Below are positions 17,390-28,035 of a DNA stretch of 54,386 nucleotides, piece after piece (within the stretch, counting starts at the first letter, position 1; each line of letters starts with the position of its first letter). Source of the stretch: Burkholderiaceae bacterium (lineage in GTDB: Bacteria; Pseudomonadota; Gammaproteobacteria; Burkholderiales; Burkholderiaceae). The stretch lies in assembly GCA_028871175.1 (NCBI GenBank), contig JAGWNU010000004.1, positions 1 to 54,386 of the forward strand, given 5' to 3'. The position numbers were made by a program, and so were the translations under genes. The notes below the pieces were generated by a model. It did no database searches, was not told the DNA's origin, and saw nothing but the letters and a program-made list of their open reading frames with translations.

Positions 17390-18292
17390 TCAGTTCAGGT
17401 TTGCGGTGTATGCGCGAAGGCTTGCCGCTGCCGCATGCGGCGACGTTGCCACAGAGCGTGAACCTGCGGGCCACGTTCTGGAGCCGTCGGGCACAGGAGC
17501 CTCCCCTGTGTCCGCTCCTTCGCGTCGCTGCCGATACTGCTGGTAGAGCGCGAGCACACGCGGCACATAGTCCTGCGTCTCCGCATAGGGCGGGATATGC
17601 ATGCCATGGCGTTCGACCGCGCCTTCCCCAGCGTTATAGGCCGCCAAGGCCAACCTCAGGTCGCCATAGCGGCGGAGCAGATAACGCAGGTGCGCTGCCC
17701 CCGCTTGTACGTTCTGGTTGGGATCACGCAGATCGCCTGCGCCATAGCGGCTTGCGGTGGCCGGTATCAGTTGCATCAGGCCGACCGCGCCTTTGGGCGA
17801 CAGGGCCTGAGCGTTGAATCCAGACTCGGCATGAATCACGGCAAGCAGCAGCGCGGGATCCAGGCGATGCGCCTCGGCCGCCTGTTCGACGACCGGCAAT
17901 ACGGGGCCCATGTCGAGCAGCCGGCGCGGCGTGTCGCGCCAGCCGTACGTGGCCCCGCGGCCGAGCGTGGCCAGCGCTGCAGGCGTACCGACGAACGGCA
18001 TGGCGGGCGCATCGACTGCAGCGTCGCCCGGTTGTCGCGCGGCAAGCTCAGTCAGGCCAATGGGCACGGGCGGGTCCTGACGCCGGTGAAACCGGCCCCG
18101 TGACGGTTGCAGACTGGCGCGCCCGGGCCCCGACTGCACCCCGGTCGCCGCTGCGCCGCCACTGAGCCAGACCACGCCCGCCGCGCGGACCGTTTCGACT
18201 CCAGCCTGCGCCCCGGACGTGCCACATGCAAGGCACACGCCCAGGATCACCAGACCGGTGGAGCAAGGGGCCACGTCGATGCCCAGCATCAT
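17390..18292 (-). CDS. Lytic transglycosylase (SLT domain) of the pilus locus
   Basis: Exported protein of 300 aa with a hydrophobic N-terminal segment. The SLT/lysozyme-like domain spans about residues 130-260. The catalytic Glu is in IHAESGFNAQALSPKGAVG, followed by GLMQLIPATASRYG and AAYNAGEGAV, all hallmark motifs. It cleaves peptidoglycan glycan strands. Its ATG overlaps the OmpA-like gene stop by 4 bp, linking it to the Tad-like locus, where it probably opens the wall for the secretion/pilus apparatus. Confidence 0.85.
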   Translation of the reverse strand: MMLGIDVAPCSTGLVILGVCLACGTSGAQAGVETVRAAGVVWLSGGAAATGVQSGPGRASLQPSRGRFHRRQDPPVPIGLTELAARQPGDAAVDAPAMPFVGTPAALATLGRGATYGWRDTPRRLLDMGPVLPVVEQAAEAHRLDPALLLAVIHAESGFNAQALSPKGAVGLMQLIPATASRYGAGDLRDPNQNVQAGAAHLRYLLRRYGDLRLALAAYNAGEGAVERHGMHIPPYAETQDYVPRVLALYQQYRQRREGADTGEAPVPDGSRTWPAGSRSVATSPHAAAASLRAYTANLN

Positions 18293-19683
18293 TGGCGCGC
18301 GATCTCGACGCGACGGTTCTGCGCGCGGCCGGCCGGCGTGGTGTTGGGCGCCACCGGGCGGCTCGCACCGAACCCCTGCGCGGTCAGGCGATCGGCCGGG
18401 ATACCCGCGTCGATCAGGTACTGCCGCACGCTGGCCGCGCGACGTTGCGAGAGGTCCTGGTTGTGCGCATCGCCGCCGGAGCTGTCGGTATGGCCTTCGA
18501 TCGTGAGCTTCCAGTCAGGGTGCGCCTTGGCGGCCTTGGTCACGTTGTCCAGCGCGGGTCGGCTGTCTGCCCGCAAGGTGTCGGCATCGAGATCAAAGTT
18601 CACGCCATAAAGCGTGACGCGCTTGTCCTGTTCCAGGGCGCTGCTCACGGGGTCTTGATCGAGGCCCGGGCAGGTGTTCTGATAGGCGGCCGTTTTCCAG
18701 CCCACGCTCGACACTGCGTTCCTGAACACCGTTGTCTGGGCGGTGGCGTTGGCCGGAAATTCCAGCACTGCCGCGCGGTCTCCGTCGGGATTGAAACTCA
18801 CCACGCCGCGCCATGATTGCTTGCCGCTGGCGCGCGTGTAGCGCAAGTAGCCATTCGGCTCCAAGCCGCCCTCGAACGTGCCGCTGACCTGGCGCACCTT
18901 CAACTTGCCGTGGCTGACGTCACCGTCGCCATAGCAGCCGCGCACGGTGGCGCCTTCCTGCTTCATCGCCACGAACCCGCTTACGTCGAAGCCATTGCCA
19001 AACTGGTAGACCCCGGTCAAGTCGCGTGTCGTCGGTGTGGACTGTGCGGGTTCCGCCAGTGCCGCGAACTGCTGCAGGCTGATGCTGCCGCCACCGCCGC
19101 CCGAGACCACCAGGCGAATCCAGCCGGCGGCGGCAGGTTTGTCGAGTTTGACGGCATTCGACACGCTGTTATTGCCGCTGACGGGGGGCAGATCGGCGTC
19201 GTATAGGGTCTGCCACGGTCCGTTCGGGCCCTGCTCCGAAACCTGTACCTGCGCGTGCCGAGCCGACGCCGCTTCGGGCAGCCTGTCAAAGCGCAGCGCC
19301 CGGATCGTGGCCGGTGCCGCGAGGGCGATGATGGCTTCGTAGGTGTCGCCGTTGACCAGCATGCCGACGGAGTCCGGAATTTCATTCAGCATGGGAACCC
19401 AGGCCGAGTTATCACGTGGCTTGTTGACGACGAACGCGCCTTGCGACAGCCCGGCGACGTTCACCAGTTGCGGCTGCGTCTCAGGTGTCGAGGCTGATTG
19501 CGTGGGCGCGGCGGCAGCGGCGGAAGCGGGTGCTGCGGACGGGGCTGCCGCGGCGGGGGCGCTGGCTTCGGCAGCCGGTTGCAGCGTCGTTTTCTTCTTG
19601 CAGCCGGTCATGCCCGCTGCGGCGAAGGCGATGGCGGCCAGCACGATGAGGTGACGGGACAAGGTGGGGCGGGCGATGGACAA
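18289..19683 (-). CDS. OmpA-family lipoprotein of the Tad-like locus
   Basis: Product of 464 aa starting at TTG (19683), chosen because an AAGGAG site lies 7 bp upstream and the resulting N-terminus is a lipoprotein signal with Cys28 (MTGCKKK). An Ala/Pro-rich linker follows (about 35-65). The middle region (about 80-330) has a discoidin-like/beta-sandwich appearance but I do not recognise it. The C-terminus (about 355-464) is an OmpA peptidoglycan-binding domain (NFDLDADTLR, EGHTDSSGG, NRRVEI). It could anchor the apparatus to peptidoglycan, as the OmpA-like part of TadG or separate OmpA proteins do in other Tad systems. Confidence 0.8.
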   Translation of the reverse strand: MSIARPTLSRHLIVLAAIAFAAAGMTGCKKKTTLQPAAEASAPAAAAPSAAPASAAAAAPTQSASTPETQPQLVNVAGLSQGAFVVNKPRDNSAWVPMLNEIPDSVGMLVNGDTYEAIIALAAPATIRALRFDRLPEAASARHAQVQVSEQGPNGPWQTLYDADLPPVSGNNSVSNAVKLDKPAAAGWIRLVVSGGGGGSISLQQFAALAEPAQSTPTTRDLTGVYQFGNGFDVSGFVAMKQEGATVRGCYGDGDVSHGKLKVRQVSGTFEGGLEPNGYLRYTRASGKQSWRGVVSFNPDGDRAAVLEFPANATAQTTVFRNAVSSVGWKTAAYQNTCPGLDQDPVSSALEQDKRVTLYGVNFDLDADTLRADSRPALDNVTKAAKAHPDWKLTIEGHTDSSGGDAHNQDLSQRRAASVRQYLIDAGIPADRLTAQGFGASRPVAPNTTPAGRAQNRRVEIARQ

Positions 19684-19750
19684 CGACAGGCTCCTTGAGT
19701 GATACGACAGCGCATCCAATACCGATGCGCTGCGGATTTCCGTTGACAGG

Positions 19751-20332
19751 CTATGGCTGCGGCACACGCGTATTGCGTACCAGCACGTCAATCTGGTCGA
19801 GCGTGCGGCTGATGGCCTCTTCCAGCGGGGCCAGCGTCTCGGGCGGTGACGCCTCGAGCAGCGCACGATTGTATGCGGCGATCTGGTCCTGCAACACCGC
19901 TTCGGTGACACGCAGGCGTTTGCGCACAGGGGCGGCGCCGTCCTTGGGCCTGCCGTCGTCACCGGTCTCTCCCGCCGTATCCGGGAGGATCGAGACGTTG
20001 TCGCGCGCGGGAAGGCGGTCATCGAGCCGGCCGTTCTCCGCACGGTCCCCGTCCGGTTGCGGGCGCGCAGGCGCCGTTTCCGCCACGCTGTCTCTTGGCG
20101 GGTCCGTGCGCGTGCTCGCCGGTGAGGACTGCGGCGCCGCGGTGCGGGCCGCGTTGCCGGGTCCGCTGGCCGTTATCCCTGCTGCACGACTGGGCGGTGG
20201 CGTCGCCATGGTCCGGCGCCCGATGATGATCTCGACGCCTTCACTGTGCCGCACGTCCATGGCGGCGTGCGCAGCCGACAGCGCAAGCGCCAGCGCGCCA
20301 AGCATGGCAATGAAGATCGCGCGCACCATCAT
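19751..20332 (-). CDS. Hypothetical exported protein in the Tad-like locus
   Basis: Product of 193 aa with a clear signal peptide (residues 1-25, Ala-rich cleavage site AAHAAM). The body is rich in Pro, Ala, Thr and Arg and looks disordered to about residue 130. A short helical segment follows near the C-terminus (about 140-188) with leucine and glutamate spacing suggestive of a coiled coil. I recognise no family. It starts 2-3 bases after the tadE stop with no gap, so it is co-translated with the pilus genes and is probably a periplasmic accessory. Confidence 0.7.
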   Translation of the reverse strand: MMVRAIFIAMLGALALALSAAHAAMDVRHSEGVEIIIGRRTMATPPPSRAAGITASGPGNAARTAAPQSSPASTRTDPPRDSVAETAPARPQPDGDRAENGRLDDRLPARDNVSILPDTAGETGDDGRPKDGAAPVRKRLRVTEAVLQDQIAAYNRALLEASPPETLAPLEEAISRTLDQIDVLVRNTRVPQP

Positions 20333-21052
20333 TCAGCCTCCTTGGTATGGCGTCTGCATCCGCACGATCGCCTCGGATTCGAGCGGAATCCGCCAACTGC
20401 CCTCAACAGCCGACAGCGCGTAGCAGGTATTGGGCGCGAGCGGAATTTCGGCGCCGGGCGCGCCGGTGCTGTAGATGTCGTTGATCTTGTTCATCAGCGA
20501 GAAGATGGTGCGGTTGGCAAACGGCACGTACATCTCGTAGCAGTACGTCACGCGAATCTTCAGCAGGTTGGCATCCTGGATGGTGAGGCCTGAGCTCGCG
20601 CCAACCGACGTGTTGCGAAACATCAGCGTGTCATTGGGAATCTGCATGACGTTCGAGCCGGCGTATTCGCCGGTGCGGCCGAAATCCTGCAGCGCCGCAC
20701 TGGTGGGGTTGATGACATCGATCTGGTATGCGCCGGGCTTCAGCAGGTCGACGTTCGTCGCCAGCAAGGCTTGCTGCTGACCTGCCAGGCTCGCTGTGCG
20801 TGCATACAGCGGCGCAAGCCCGCGCGCGAGGCCGGTGCGCATGGCTGCGCTCTTGCCGTTGTTGAGCGCGCCGGCACGTGCGGCCTGCAGCGCGGCGTAA
20901 TCGAGCGTGGATTTCGCCTGGTACAGCAAACCGAACTGCAAGATGCCAAGGCAAAGCAGCAGCAGGATCGGCAGCACGATGATGAACTCGACCATGCTGG
21001 CGCCGGTCGCGCGGCGCCTGCTAGGCCATCTGCGATGGGCGATCGTCTTCAT
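20333..21052 (-). CDS. tadE: TadE-family minor pseudopilin
   Basis: Product of 239 aa with the TadE prepilin-like N-terminus: basic leader, then G17 followed by ASMVEF and a long hydrophobic stretch. Glu is at position +5 after the Gly, as in Tad pseudopilins cleaved by TadV/CpaA peptidases. The region after the helix is periplasmic. TadE is needed for Flp pilus assembly in the systems studied. The start overlaps the DUF192 gene stop by 4 bp. Confidence 0.85.
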   Translation of the reverse strand: MKTIAHRRWPSRRRATGASMVEFIIVLPILLLLCLGILQFGLLYQAKSTLDYAALQAARAGALNNGKSAAMRTGLARGLAPLYARTASLAGQQQALLATNVDLLKPGAYQIDVINPTSAALQDFGRTGEYAGSNVMQIPNDTLMFRNTSVGASSGLTIQDANLLKIRVTYCYEMYVPFANRTIFSLMNKINDIYSTGAPGAEIPLAPNTCYALSAVEGSWRIPLESEAIVRMQTPYQGG

Positions 21053-21402
21053 CCATACTCCCTTTCGAATCGGAGCTGCTGTCCTGGCTGTAGGCCCAGG
21101 CCGCCGGCAAGGCCGGCGCGCAGCTCCACGACCGCTGCGGCTCGCCAGTGCAGGCGGAACCGGTTCGGCCGGACGGTGTCATGCACCGACAGCACCGTGC
21201 CGTTGCGCGACAGGAACACGACGTCGATCGGCATGCGCATCCCGATGGTGTGCACAGCGTTGCATGGCGCGATCCAGAGCGCCTGCTGCGCGCTCAGGCC
21301 GTCGCGTCCGAGCAGCCCACGCAGGCGCTCCAGCGGCCGGTCCGCCAGTTCCGCTCGGGCGCACAGCAGCTCACGCTCACGCAACAGGGTGCCACGCTTC
21401 AC
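21049..21402 (-). CDS. DUF192 family protein embedded in the Tad-like locus
   Basis: Product of 117 aa starting at GTG (21402), which overlaps the tadC stop (GTGA) and has an AGGAGGG site upstream. The DUF192 core is visible: RLRGLLGR, then NAVHTIGMRMPIDVVFL, then GTVLSVHDTVRPNRF. No signal peptide is evident, so it is probably cytoplasmic, although many DUF192 proteins are exported. The family has no settled biochemical function. Tight coupling on both sides ties it to pilus assembly. Confidence 0.8.
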   Translation of the reverse strand: MKRGTLLRERELLCARAELADRPLERLRGLLGRDGLSAQQALWIAPCNAVHTIGMRMPIDVVFLSRNGTVLSVHDTVRPNRFRLHWRAAAVVELRAGLAGGLGLQPGQQLRFEREYG

Positions 21403-22280
21403 AGCAGGCCCTCCTGCATGAACTTCATCACGATCGGAAAGCCAAGCACGATGAACGTGACCGGAAAGATGAACACCACCAGCGGGAAGATCAGTTTCAC
21501 CGGGGCTTCCATCGCCTGCTTCTCGGCGCGCTGAAAACGCTCTGTGCGGCGCTGTTCGGACTGAAAGCGCAGCGTGGACGCCAGTCCGGAGCCCATGCGT
21601 TCCGCCTGGATCACGGCGCCGACGAAGTTGGTGATTTCCTTCATGCGCAGGCGGTCGTCCATCCGGCGCAGGGCATCGGACCGGTTCAGCCCGGCCTTCA
21701 GGTCGCGCAGGACGTGCTCGAATTCGCGGCGCAAGGTCCCGTCCGGCCCCTTTTCGACGGCCTGGGTCAGGGCGCCGTTGATGTTGAGGCCGGCCTCCAC
21801 GCTGAGCGTGAGGAAGTCCAGGAAGACGGGCAGTTGCTTGATGACCTGCGTCATGGTGCGCCGGCGCACTTCGCGCAGCCACAGGCGCGGGTAGAAGAAT
21901 CCGCCCAGCGCCGCCAGCAGCAAGGTGGGCATGGAGAACATGTCCAGCCCGAGCATCATCAGCGACAGCAGCAGCCCGAACAGGAGCGCTGACACCATGC
22001 TGAGCGCGATGAACTGCCGGGCCGACATCAGGAACGACATGCCGGTCAGCCGCAGTTGTTCTTGCGAGCGCGCCAGCACGGGCTTGGGAACGACCCACAG
22101 AAAGTGATGTTCGACAAACTGCACGGCCGGCCACAGGGTACGCAGCGATTTGGGCAGCGGGTCGAGATAGTCGCGGTTTTCGCTGGGGACCGCGCGCGTC
22201 AGGCGCGTCATGGCGTGGGTCAACAGACCCAACATCAGCACCGTGGCCAGACAGATCACGAAGATCATTAACACCTGCAT
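21399..22280 (-). CDS. tadC: Tad inner-membrane platform protein TadC (T2SSF)
   Basis: Product of 293 aa with hydrophobic helices at the N-terminus, near residues 95-130 and at the C-terminus, and a central T2SSF domain (FLDFLTLSVEAGLNINGALTQAV is the signature region). With TadB it forms the inner-membrane platform of the Tad machine. The stop overlaps the DUF192 GTG start. It lies 18 bp after tadB. Confidence 0.9.
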   Translation of the reverse strand: MQVLMIFVICLATVLMLGLLTHAMTRLTRAVPSENRDYLDPLPKSLRTLWPAVQFVEHHFLWVVPKPVLARSQEQLRLTGMSFLMSARQFIALSMVSALLFGLLLSLMMLGLDMFSMPTLLLAALGGFFYPRLWLREVRRRTMTQVIKQLPVFLDFLTLSVEAGLNINGALTQAVEKGPDGTLRREFEHVLRDLKAGLNRSDALRRMDDRLRMKEITNFVGAVIQAERMGSGLASTLRFQSEQRRTERFQRAEKQAMEAPVKLIFPLVVFIFPVTFIVLGFPIVMKFMQEGLL

Positions 22281-22298
22281 GTTCTCATCCGTTCGTTC

Positions 22299-23147
22299 TT
22301 AGACGTCGATGTGGGTGATCTTCTTGATCGCCTGGTAGCCGATGAATTCCATCACGCCGATGACCAGCAGGACGCCCCAGCCGATCGGCGAGTCGAACAA
22401 TGGCGCCATGGCTTTGGGCTCCATGTGACGCAGCACGAAGATCAGGAAGATCGGTAGCCCCGTCATCACCCAGCCTTGCATCTTTCCCTGCGCGGTCAGG
22501 GAGCGGATCTTGCCTTCCATCTGCTGCTTCTCGCGCAGCGTTCGCGCCACGGATTCAAGCGTCTCCGCCAGGTTGCCGCCCACCTCGCGCGAGATGGAGA
22601 TGGCTGCGGTCACCATCAGGAAGTCGGATACCGGGATGCGGCGCTCCATGTTGCGCAGTGCCACCGGCAGATCCACGCCCAGCCGGATCTCGCGCAGCAG
22701 GAGGTCGAACTCCTGCGAGATCGGTGGCCGCGATTCCTGTGCGACGCTCTCCAGCGCGATCGGGAAACTCGCGCCCGCGCGCAGTGCGCCCGACATCATC
22801 AGCAGCGCATCCGGCAATTGGCTTTCGATGTCACGCAGGCGTCTGGTACGCATCCGTCCTACCCACAGGCGCGGCAACATGAACGCCAGCGGCACCGAGA
22901 CGACGGTGAACAGAACGTTCTGCGACACCAGGTAGACGACCAGCGGCAGGACGAATACGGCCAATGCACTCAGCCCGGCAACCTGCTGCGTATTGATGAA
23001 GATGAACAGGTCGGCCAGGTTGGATTCCACCTCCGAGGCCACCCGCTGCGTGCGCTTCATGAACCAGGTCCTGCCGTGGAGCAGCGCCCCCCACGCAAGG
23101 AAGATCATGACCGCAAACACCAACGCCATCACTACGATGATTTCCAT
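22299..23147 (-). CDS. tadB: Tad inner-membrane platform protein TadB (T2SSF)
   Basis: Product of 282 aa with an N-terminal helix (about 1-22), a helix pair near 55-90, a T2SSF domain around 110-230 (LPDALLMMSGALRAGASFPIAL; REVGGNLAETLESVA) and C-terminal helices. It pairs with TadC as platform for the CpaF-type ATPase encoded 9 bp upstream. Shorter than many TadB proteins (about 300-325) but with the whole core present. Confidence 0.9.
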   Translation of the reverse strand: MEIIVVMALVFAVMIFLAWGALLHGRTWFMKRTQRVASEVESNLADLFIFINTQQVAGLSALAVFVLPLVVYLVSQNVLFTVVSVPLAFMLPRLWVGRMRTRRLRDIESQLPDALLMMSGALRAGASFPIALESVAQESRPPISQEFDLLLREIRLGVDLPVALRNMERRIPVSDFLMVTAAISISREVGGNLAETLESVARTLREKQQMEGKIRSLTAQGKMQGWVMTGLPIFLIFVLRHMEPKAMAPLFDSPIGWGVLLVIGVMEFIGYQAIKKITHIDV

Positions 23148-23156
23148 CGCCCGCTC

Positions 23157-25031
<1,875 letters not shown>

Positions 25032-25041
25032 GGCAAGTTCC

Positions 25042-26592
25042 TCAGCCGCCCTGGTAGACGTTGCTCTTCAGGCTGTTGGGCGACGGCTGCAGCAAACTCT
25101 CGTGGTTTTCGCGGCGCTCGATTTCCTTCTCCCGGCGGCTGTCGATTTCTGCCAGCGGGCTCGGGTCGCCGTTTTCGTGGCGATAGTTCCGGTTGATGCT
25201 TTCCGCACGGTCCAGCAGGTTGTCGGTAGGTGGCAGGTTCGGGTCATAGATCATCGGCGTGACGAAGATGACCAGATCGCTCTTGTTGTTGCGGAAGTTG
25301 GTGGACTTGAACAGCTGGCCCAGCACCGGGATCTCGCCGAGCAGCGGTACCTTGTCGATCGCGTTGCTGGCCTGCGAAGACACCAGCCCCGAGATGGCGA
25401 TCGTCTCGCCCGGGCGCAGTGTGAGCTCAGACGAGGTTCGCCGCGTCAGGAACGCCGGGTAACCGCCGAACGAGACGGACGGATCGATCTGGCTGATCTC
25501 GGTGCCCAGCGAAGTCGTGATGACGTTATCGCCATCGACCGCGGGTTTGACCTCGAGCTTGATGCCGTATTGCTTGTAGATCACCGTCTGCGAGCCGAAT
25601 GCGCCAGCAATCGGGATCGGGACTTCACCGCCGGCCAGGAAGTCGGCCTTGCCACCGCTGCGCGTATTCAGCTCGGGCGCCGCCAGCACATAGGCTTCGC
25701 CCTTGCTCACGGCGAGGTTGATCTTGGAGAAGATCGACGTGGCGATCCCGACGAAGAATCCGCTGCCGGCACCATTGACGCTGCCGGGCACGCTGTCGTA
25801 AGGGCTGCCGATCAGCGGCGGCAGCGTGCCGTAGCGGCCCGTGCGGGCCAGGCTGTTGGCGAAGGACGCCTGTGGGCCATTGATCTGCTGGTCCCACGCA
25901 ATGCCGATGTTCTCCAGCCCTGTCTTGGTGATCTCCATGATCTGGACCTTGAAGTGCACCGCCTTCTTGAGAGGCCCGCCATCTTCGGAGCGGATCAGGT
26001 TGGTGACCATCGGGTAGCGGTCCGTCACCTGCTTGAGGTCGGGAGCCCGATCCGGATGAATGAAGCCGTTGAGTACGATCGAGTTGCCTCGCTGCGTGAC
26101 CTCCAGCTTGCGTACGAACGGCGAAAGCGTGCTGCGCAGTTGTTCGGCAATGTCGTTCAGGTCCTGATCGGTGACGCGCAGCCGCACATTCATGGCGATG
26201 CCGGCTTCGTTCCAGATCACCATGTTCGTGACACCGGCCTTTTCCGCCAGCAGGATCAACTTCTTGTCGGCCACGGTGCTGCTGACCAGGGCACCATCGC
26301 CCACGGCGACGCGCTTGATGGTGCCCGGAACGTCAATGATGCGGACCTCACCCTTGAAGAGCACCAGTTCGTGCGCCGATTTGTTGGCCGCCGGTGCCGG
26401 TGTCGACATCGATGCCGGCTTGGTGCCCGGCACGCCGCGCACAACCCCTGTCGGGTCCGGGGCGCCCTGATCCGTGGTGGCCGCCGACCAAGCCGCAGGC
26501 GCCAGCGCAGCGCTGAGCGCCAGCACCGACACGTGCGCAAGAACCCTGCCCTGATTTGCCGCTCGGGAGACGGCTCTGTGATGAGTGGACAT
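25042..26592 (-). CDS. cpaC: Tad secretin CpaC/RcpA
   Basis: Product of 516 aa with a signal peptide (about 20-45). A pilus-assembly N domain follows (KSAHELVLFKGEVRIIDV), then a BON-like segment (LNGFIHPDRAPDLKQV) and the C-terminal secretin domain from about 290. The VPLLGEIPVLGQLF signature and the terminal DLVIFVTPMIYDP strand are present. It forms the outer-membrane channel. The start at 26592 is uncertain; an in-frame ATG at 26658 exists, but the shorter form gives a better signal peptide. Confidence 0.9.
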   Translation of the reverse strand: MSTHHRAVSRAANQGRVLAHVSVLALSAALAPAAWSAATTDQGAPDPTGVVRGVPGTKPASMSTPAPAANKSAHELVLFKGEVRIIDVPGTIKRVAVGDGALVSSTVADKKLILLAEKAGVTNMVIWNEAGIAMNVRLRVTDQDLNDIAEQLRSTLSPFVRKLEVTQRGNSIVLNGFIHPDRAPDLKQVTDRYPMVTNLIRSEDGGPLKKAVHFKVQIMEITKTGLENIGIAWDQQINGPQASFANSLARTGRYGTLPPLIGSPYDSVPGSVNGAGSGFFVGIATSIFSKINLAVSKGEAYVLAAPELNTRSGGKADFLAGGEVPIPIAGAFGSQTVIYKQYGIKLEVKPAVDGDNVITTSLGTEISQIDPSVSFGGYPAFLTRRTSSELTLRPGETIAISGLVSSQASNAIDKVPLLGEIPVLGQLFKSTNFRNNKSDLVIFVTPMIYDPNLPPTDNLLDRAESINRNYRHENGDPSPLAEIDSRREKEIERRENHESLLQPSPNSLKSNVYQGG

Positions 26593-26691
26593 GCAATCGC
26601 TCTGCAATCGAAGAATCGGTTGAGGAAGGGGGGGCCGTGTGCCGCTGCCCCGATTCATGACGTGGGCTTGGCCGTACGGCTATCCGAGGGG

Positions 26692-27759
26692 TCAGTTGCC
26701 TTGCTGCTGGACGGTGCCGGCTCCGACGAGGGCGCTGGTCAGTCGGTCCATGCTGGCTTGCTGGGCGGCGGCGAGCTTCTGTGACGCCGCCAGCGCGGCA
26801 TCCGAGCGCAGGCTGGTTGCAGTCGTGTTGGTGCCGATCGGAAGTTCTGGCGCATTCGGCAGGGACGAGATCAGCTTGCCGTGCGTGTTACCCACGATGT
26901 ACTGGACCGCATCGGTATCCGCGTCATCCGAAAAGAGCGAGCGCTCTTGAACGACGATCTGAGGGGTCGAGCGTTTGTCGGCGGCATTGCGCAGCACCGC
27001 GCGCAGATTGCCGACCTTCTGGGCCAGCGAGATGCGTGCCGCCTGCTCGGGCGTCACGCTCAGCGTGACGCTGTCGTAGGCGGTCGGATCGTCAGGCTGT
27101 CCGGCTTGTACGTTTGCGCGCCGACGCTCGTAGGCTTCGCCCAGGTCGCGTGCGCGAACGTCTTGCCCCGTTGCAATCACGGTCAGGTCGGACAGGAGCA
27201 GGCGAGCGGCCTTGCCGGCGGATCTTCCATCATCTGCGCTGCCGCTTGCGTTGCTACCGGCTGCACTGATGAGGTACAGGTCGATGTGATTGCCCGGCTT
27301 GAGCATCTTGTCAGCCGAATTGACGGCGTCGATTTCGATGGTCAAAGCGCGCTTTCCGACCTCAAGCATGTCGGAGAAGTCGCGCGCTTGCAGCGCTTCC
27401 AGATCGGCGCGCCGCACCGGACGGCCCCGGGCGACTGCGCGGACCAGCTTCAGATTGGAGACCGCATCGAAGTCGCTGGCACGAATGACATCGTCGAACA
27501 CGAGGTCGGCGGGCACGTCGCGTGCGGCGAAGTTGTTGTTGTCCACCACGGTGCCTACCGCCGCATCGCGCACCGGCACCAGGACCGATACGTGCTTCTG
27601 GCGGCTCAGCTCGGCGGCGAGCTTGGCCTTCAGGGCCGCTTCGCGGCTATCCAGGAAGCGGTACACCCAAAACGTCAGCAACGCGGCCGCTGCCACGGCG
27701 ACGACCAGCATGACCCAGGGGTTGCTTGCCAGCGAGCGGACTTTGATCTTCTTCAGCAT
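26692..27759 (-). CDS. cpaB: Flp pilus assembly protein CpaB/RcpC
   Basis: Product of 355 aa with one N-terminal membrane helix (about 16-34), an SAF-like domain at about 58-125 (VPVRDAAVGTVVDNNNFAARDVPADLV, split across the barrel) and the RcpC/CpaB domain after it (KRALTIEIDAVNSADKMLKPGNHIDLYL region). It works with the secretin CpaC encoded immediately downstream. Product length and layout fit the family. Confidence 0.88.
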   Translation of the reverse strand: MLKKIKVRSLASNPWVMLVVAVAAAALLTFWVYRFLDSREAALKAKLAAELSRQKHVSVLVPVRDAAVGTVVDNNNFAARDVPADLVFDDVIRASDFDAVSNLKLVRAVARGRPVRRADLEALQARDFSDMLEVGKRALTIEIDAVNSADKMLKPGNHIDLYLISAAGSNASGSADDGRSAGKAARLLLSDLTVIATGQDVRARDLGEAYERRRANVQAGQPDDPTAYDSVTLSVTPEQAARISLAQKVGNLRAVLRNAADKRSTPQIVVQERSLFSDDADTDAVQYIVGNTHGKLISSLPNAPELPIGTNTTATSLRSDAALAASQKLAAAQQASMDRLTSALVGAGTVQQQGN

Positions 27760-27813
27760 GAAAGGTCGACGTCAAATAAGTAAGGACAGGGCACGGAAGC
27801 CGTCGGCGCAGGC

Positions 27814-28035
27814 TTACGGCACTGCGATGGCGTAGCTGTACGACTGGTAGAACGATTTGAAGGCTGCGATGAGCTGGTTGATGGGCGCGCTGTCGCCTCC
27901 CGTGATCAACAGCAGGATCACGACGACGAGGATCACCACGTATTCCGCGTAGACCTGACCTCGCATCGACGCATGAGCCGCCGTGGCGATACCGCCGGCG
28001 CCGCGGCGCGACCTCGGGCTTCGGGTTGTCTTCAC
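27814..28035 (-). CDS. Second Flp-like / TadE-like small pseudopilin
   Basis: Small protein of 73 aa starting at GTG (28035), which overlaps the preceding gene stop (GTGA); an ATG 69 bases further in would leave only a 3-residue leader. After a basic leader, G26 is followed by QVYAEYVVILVVVILLL, which fits the Flp processing pattern G/XXXXEY with Glu at +5 and Tyr at +6. The mature part would be only 47 residues, like Flp pilins. It is probably a minor or alternative pilin. It is easy to miss because of its size and start codon. Confidence 0.7.
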   Translation of the reverse strand: MKTTRSPRSRRGAGGIATAAHASMRGQVYAEYVVILVVVILLLITGGDSAPINQLIAAFKSFYQSYSYAIAVP

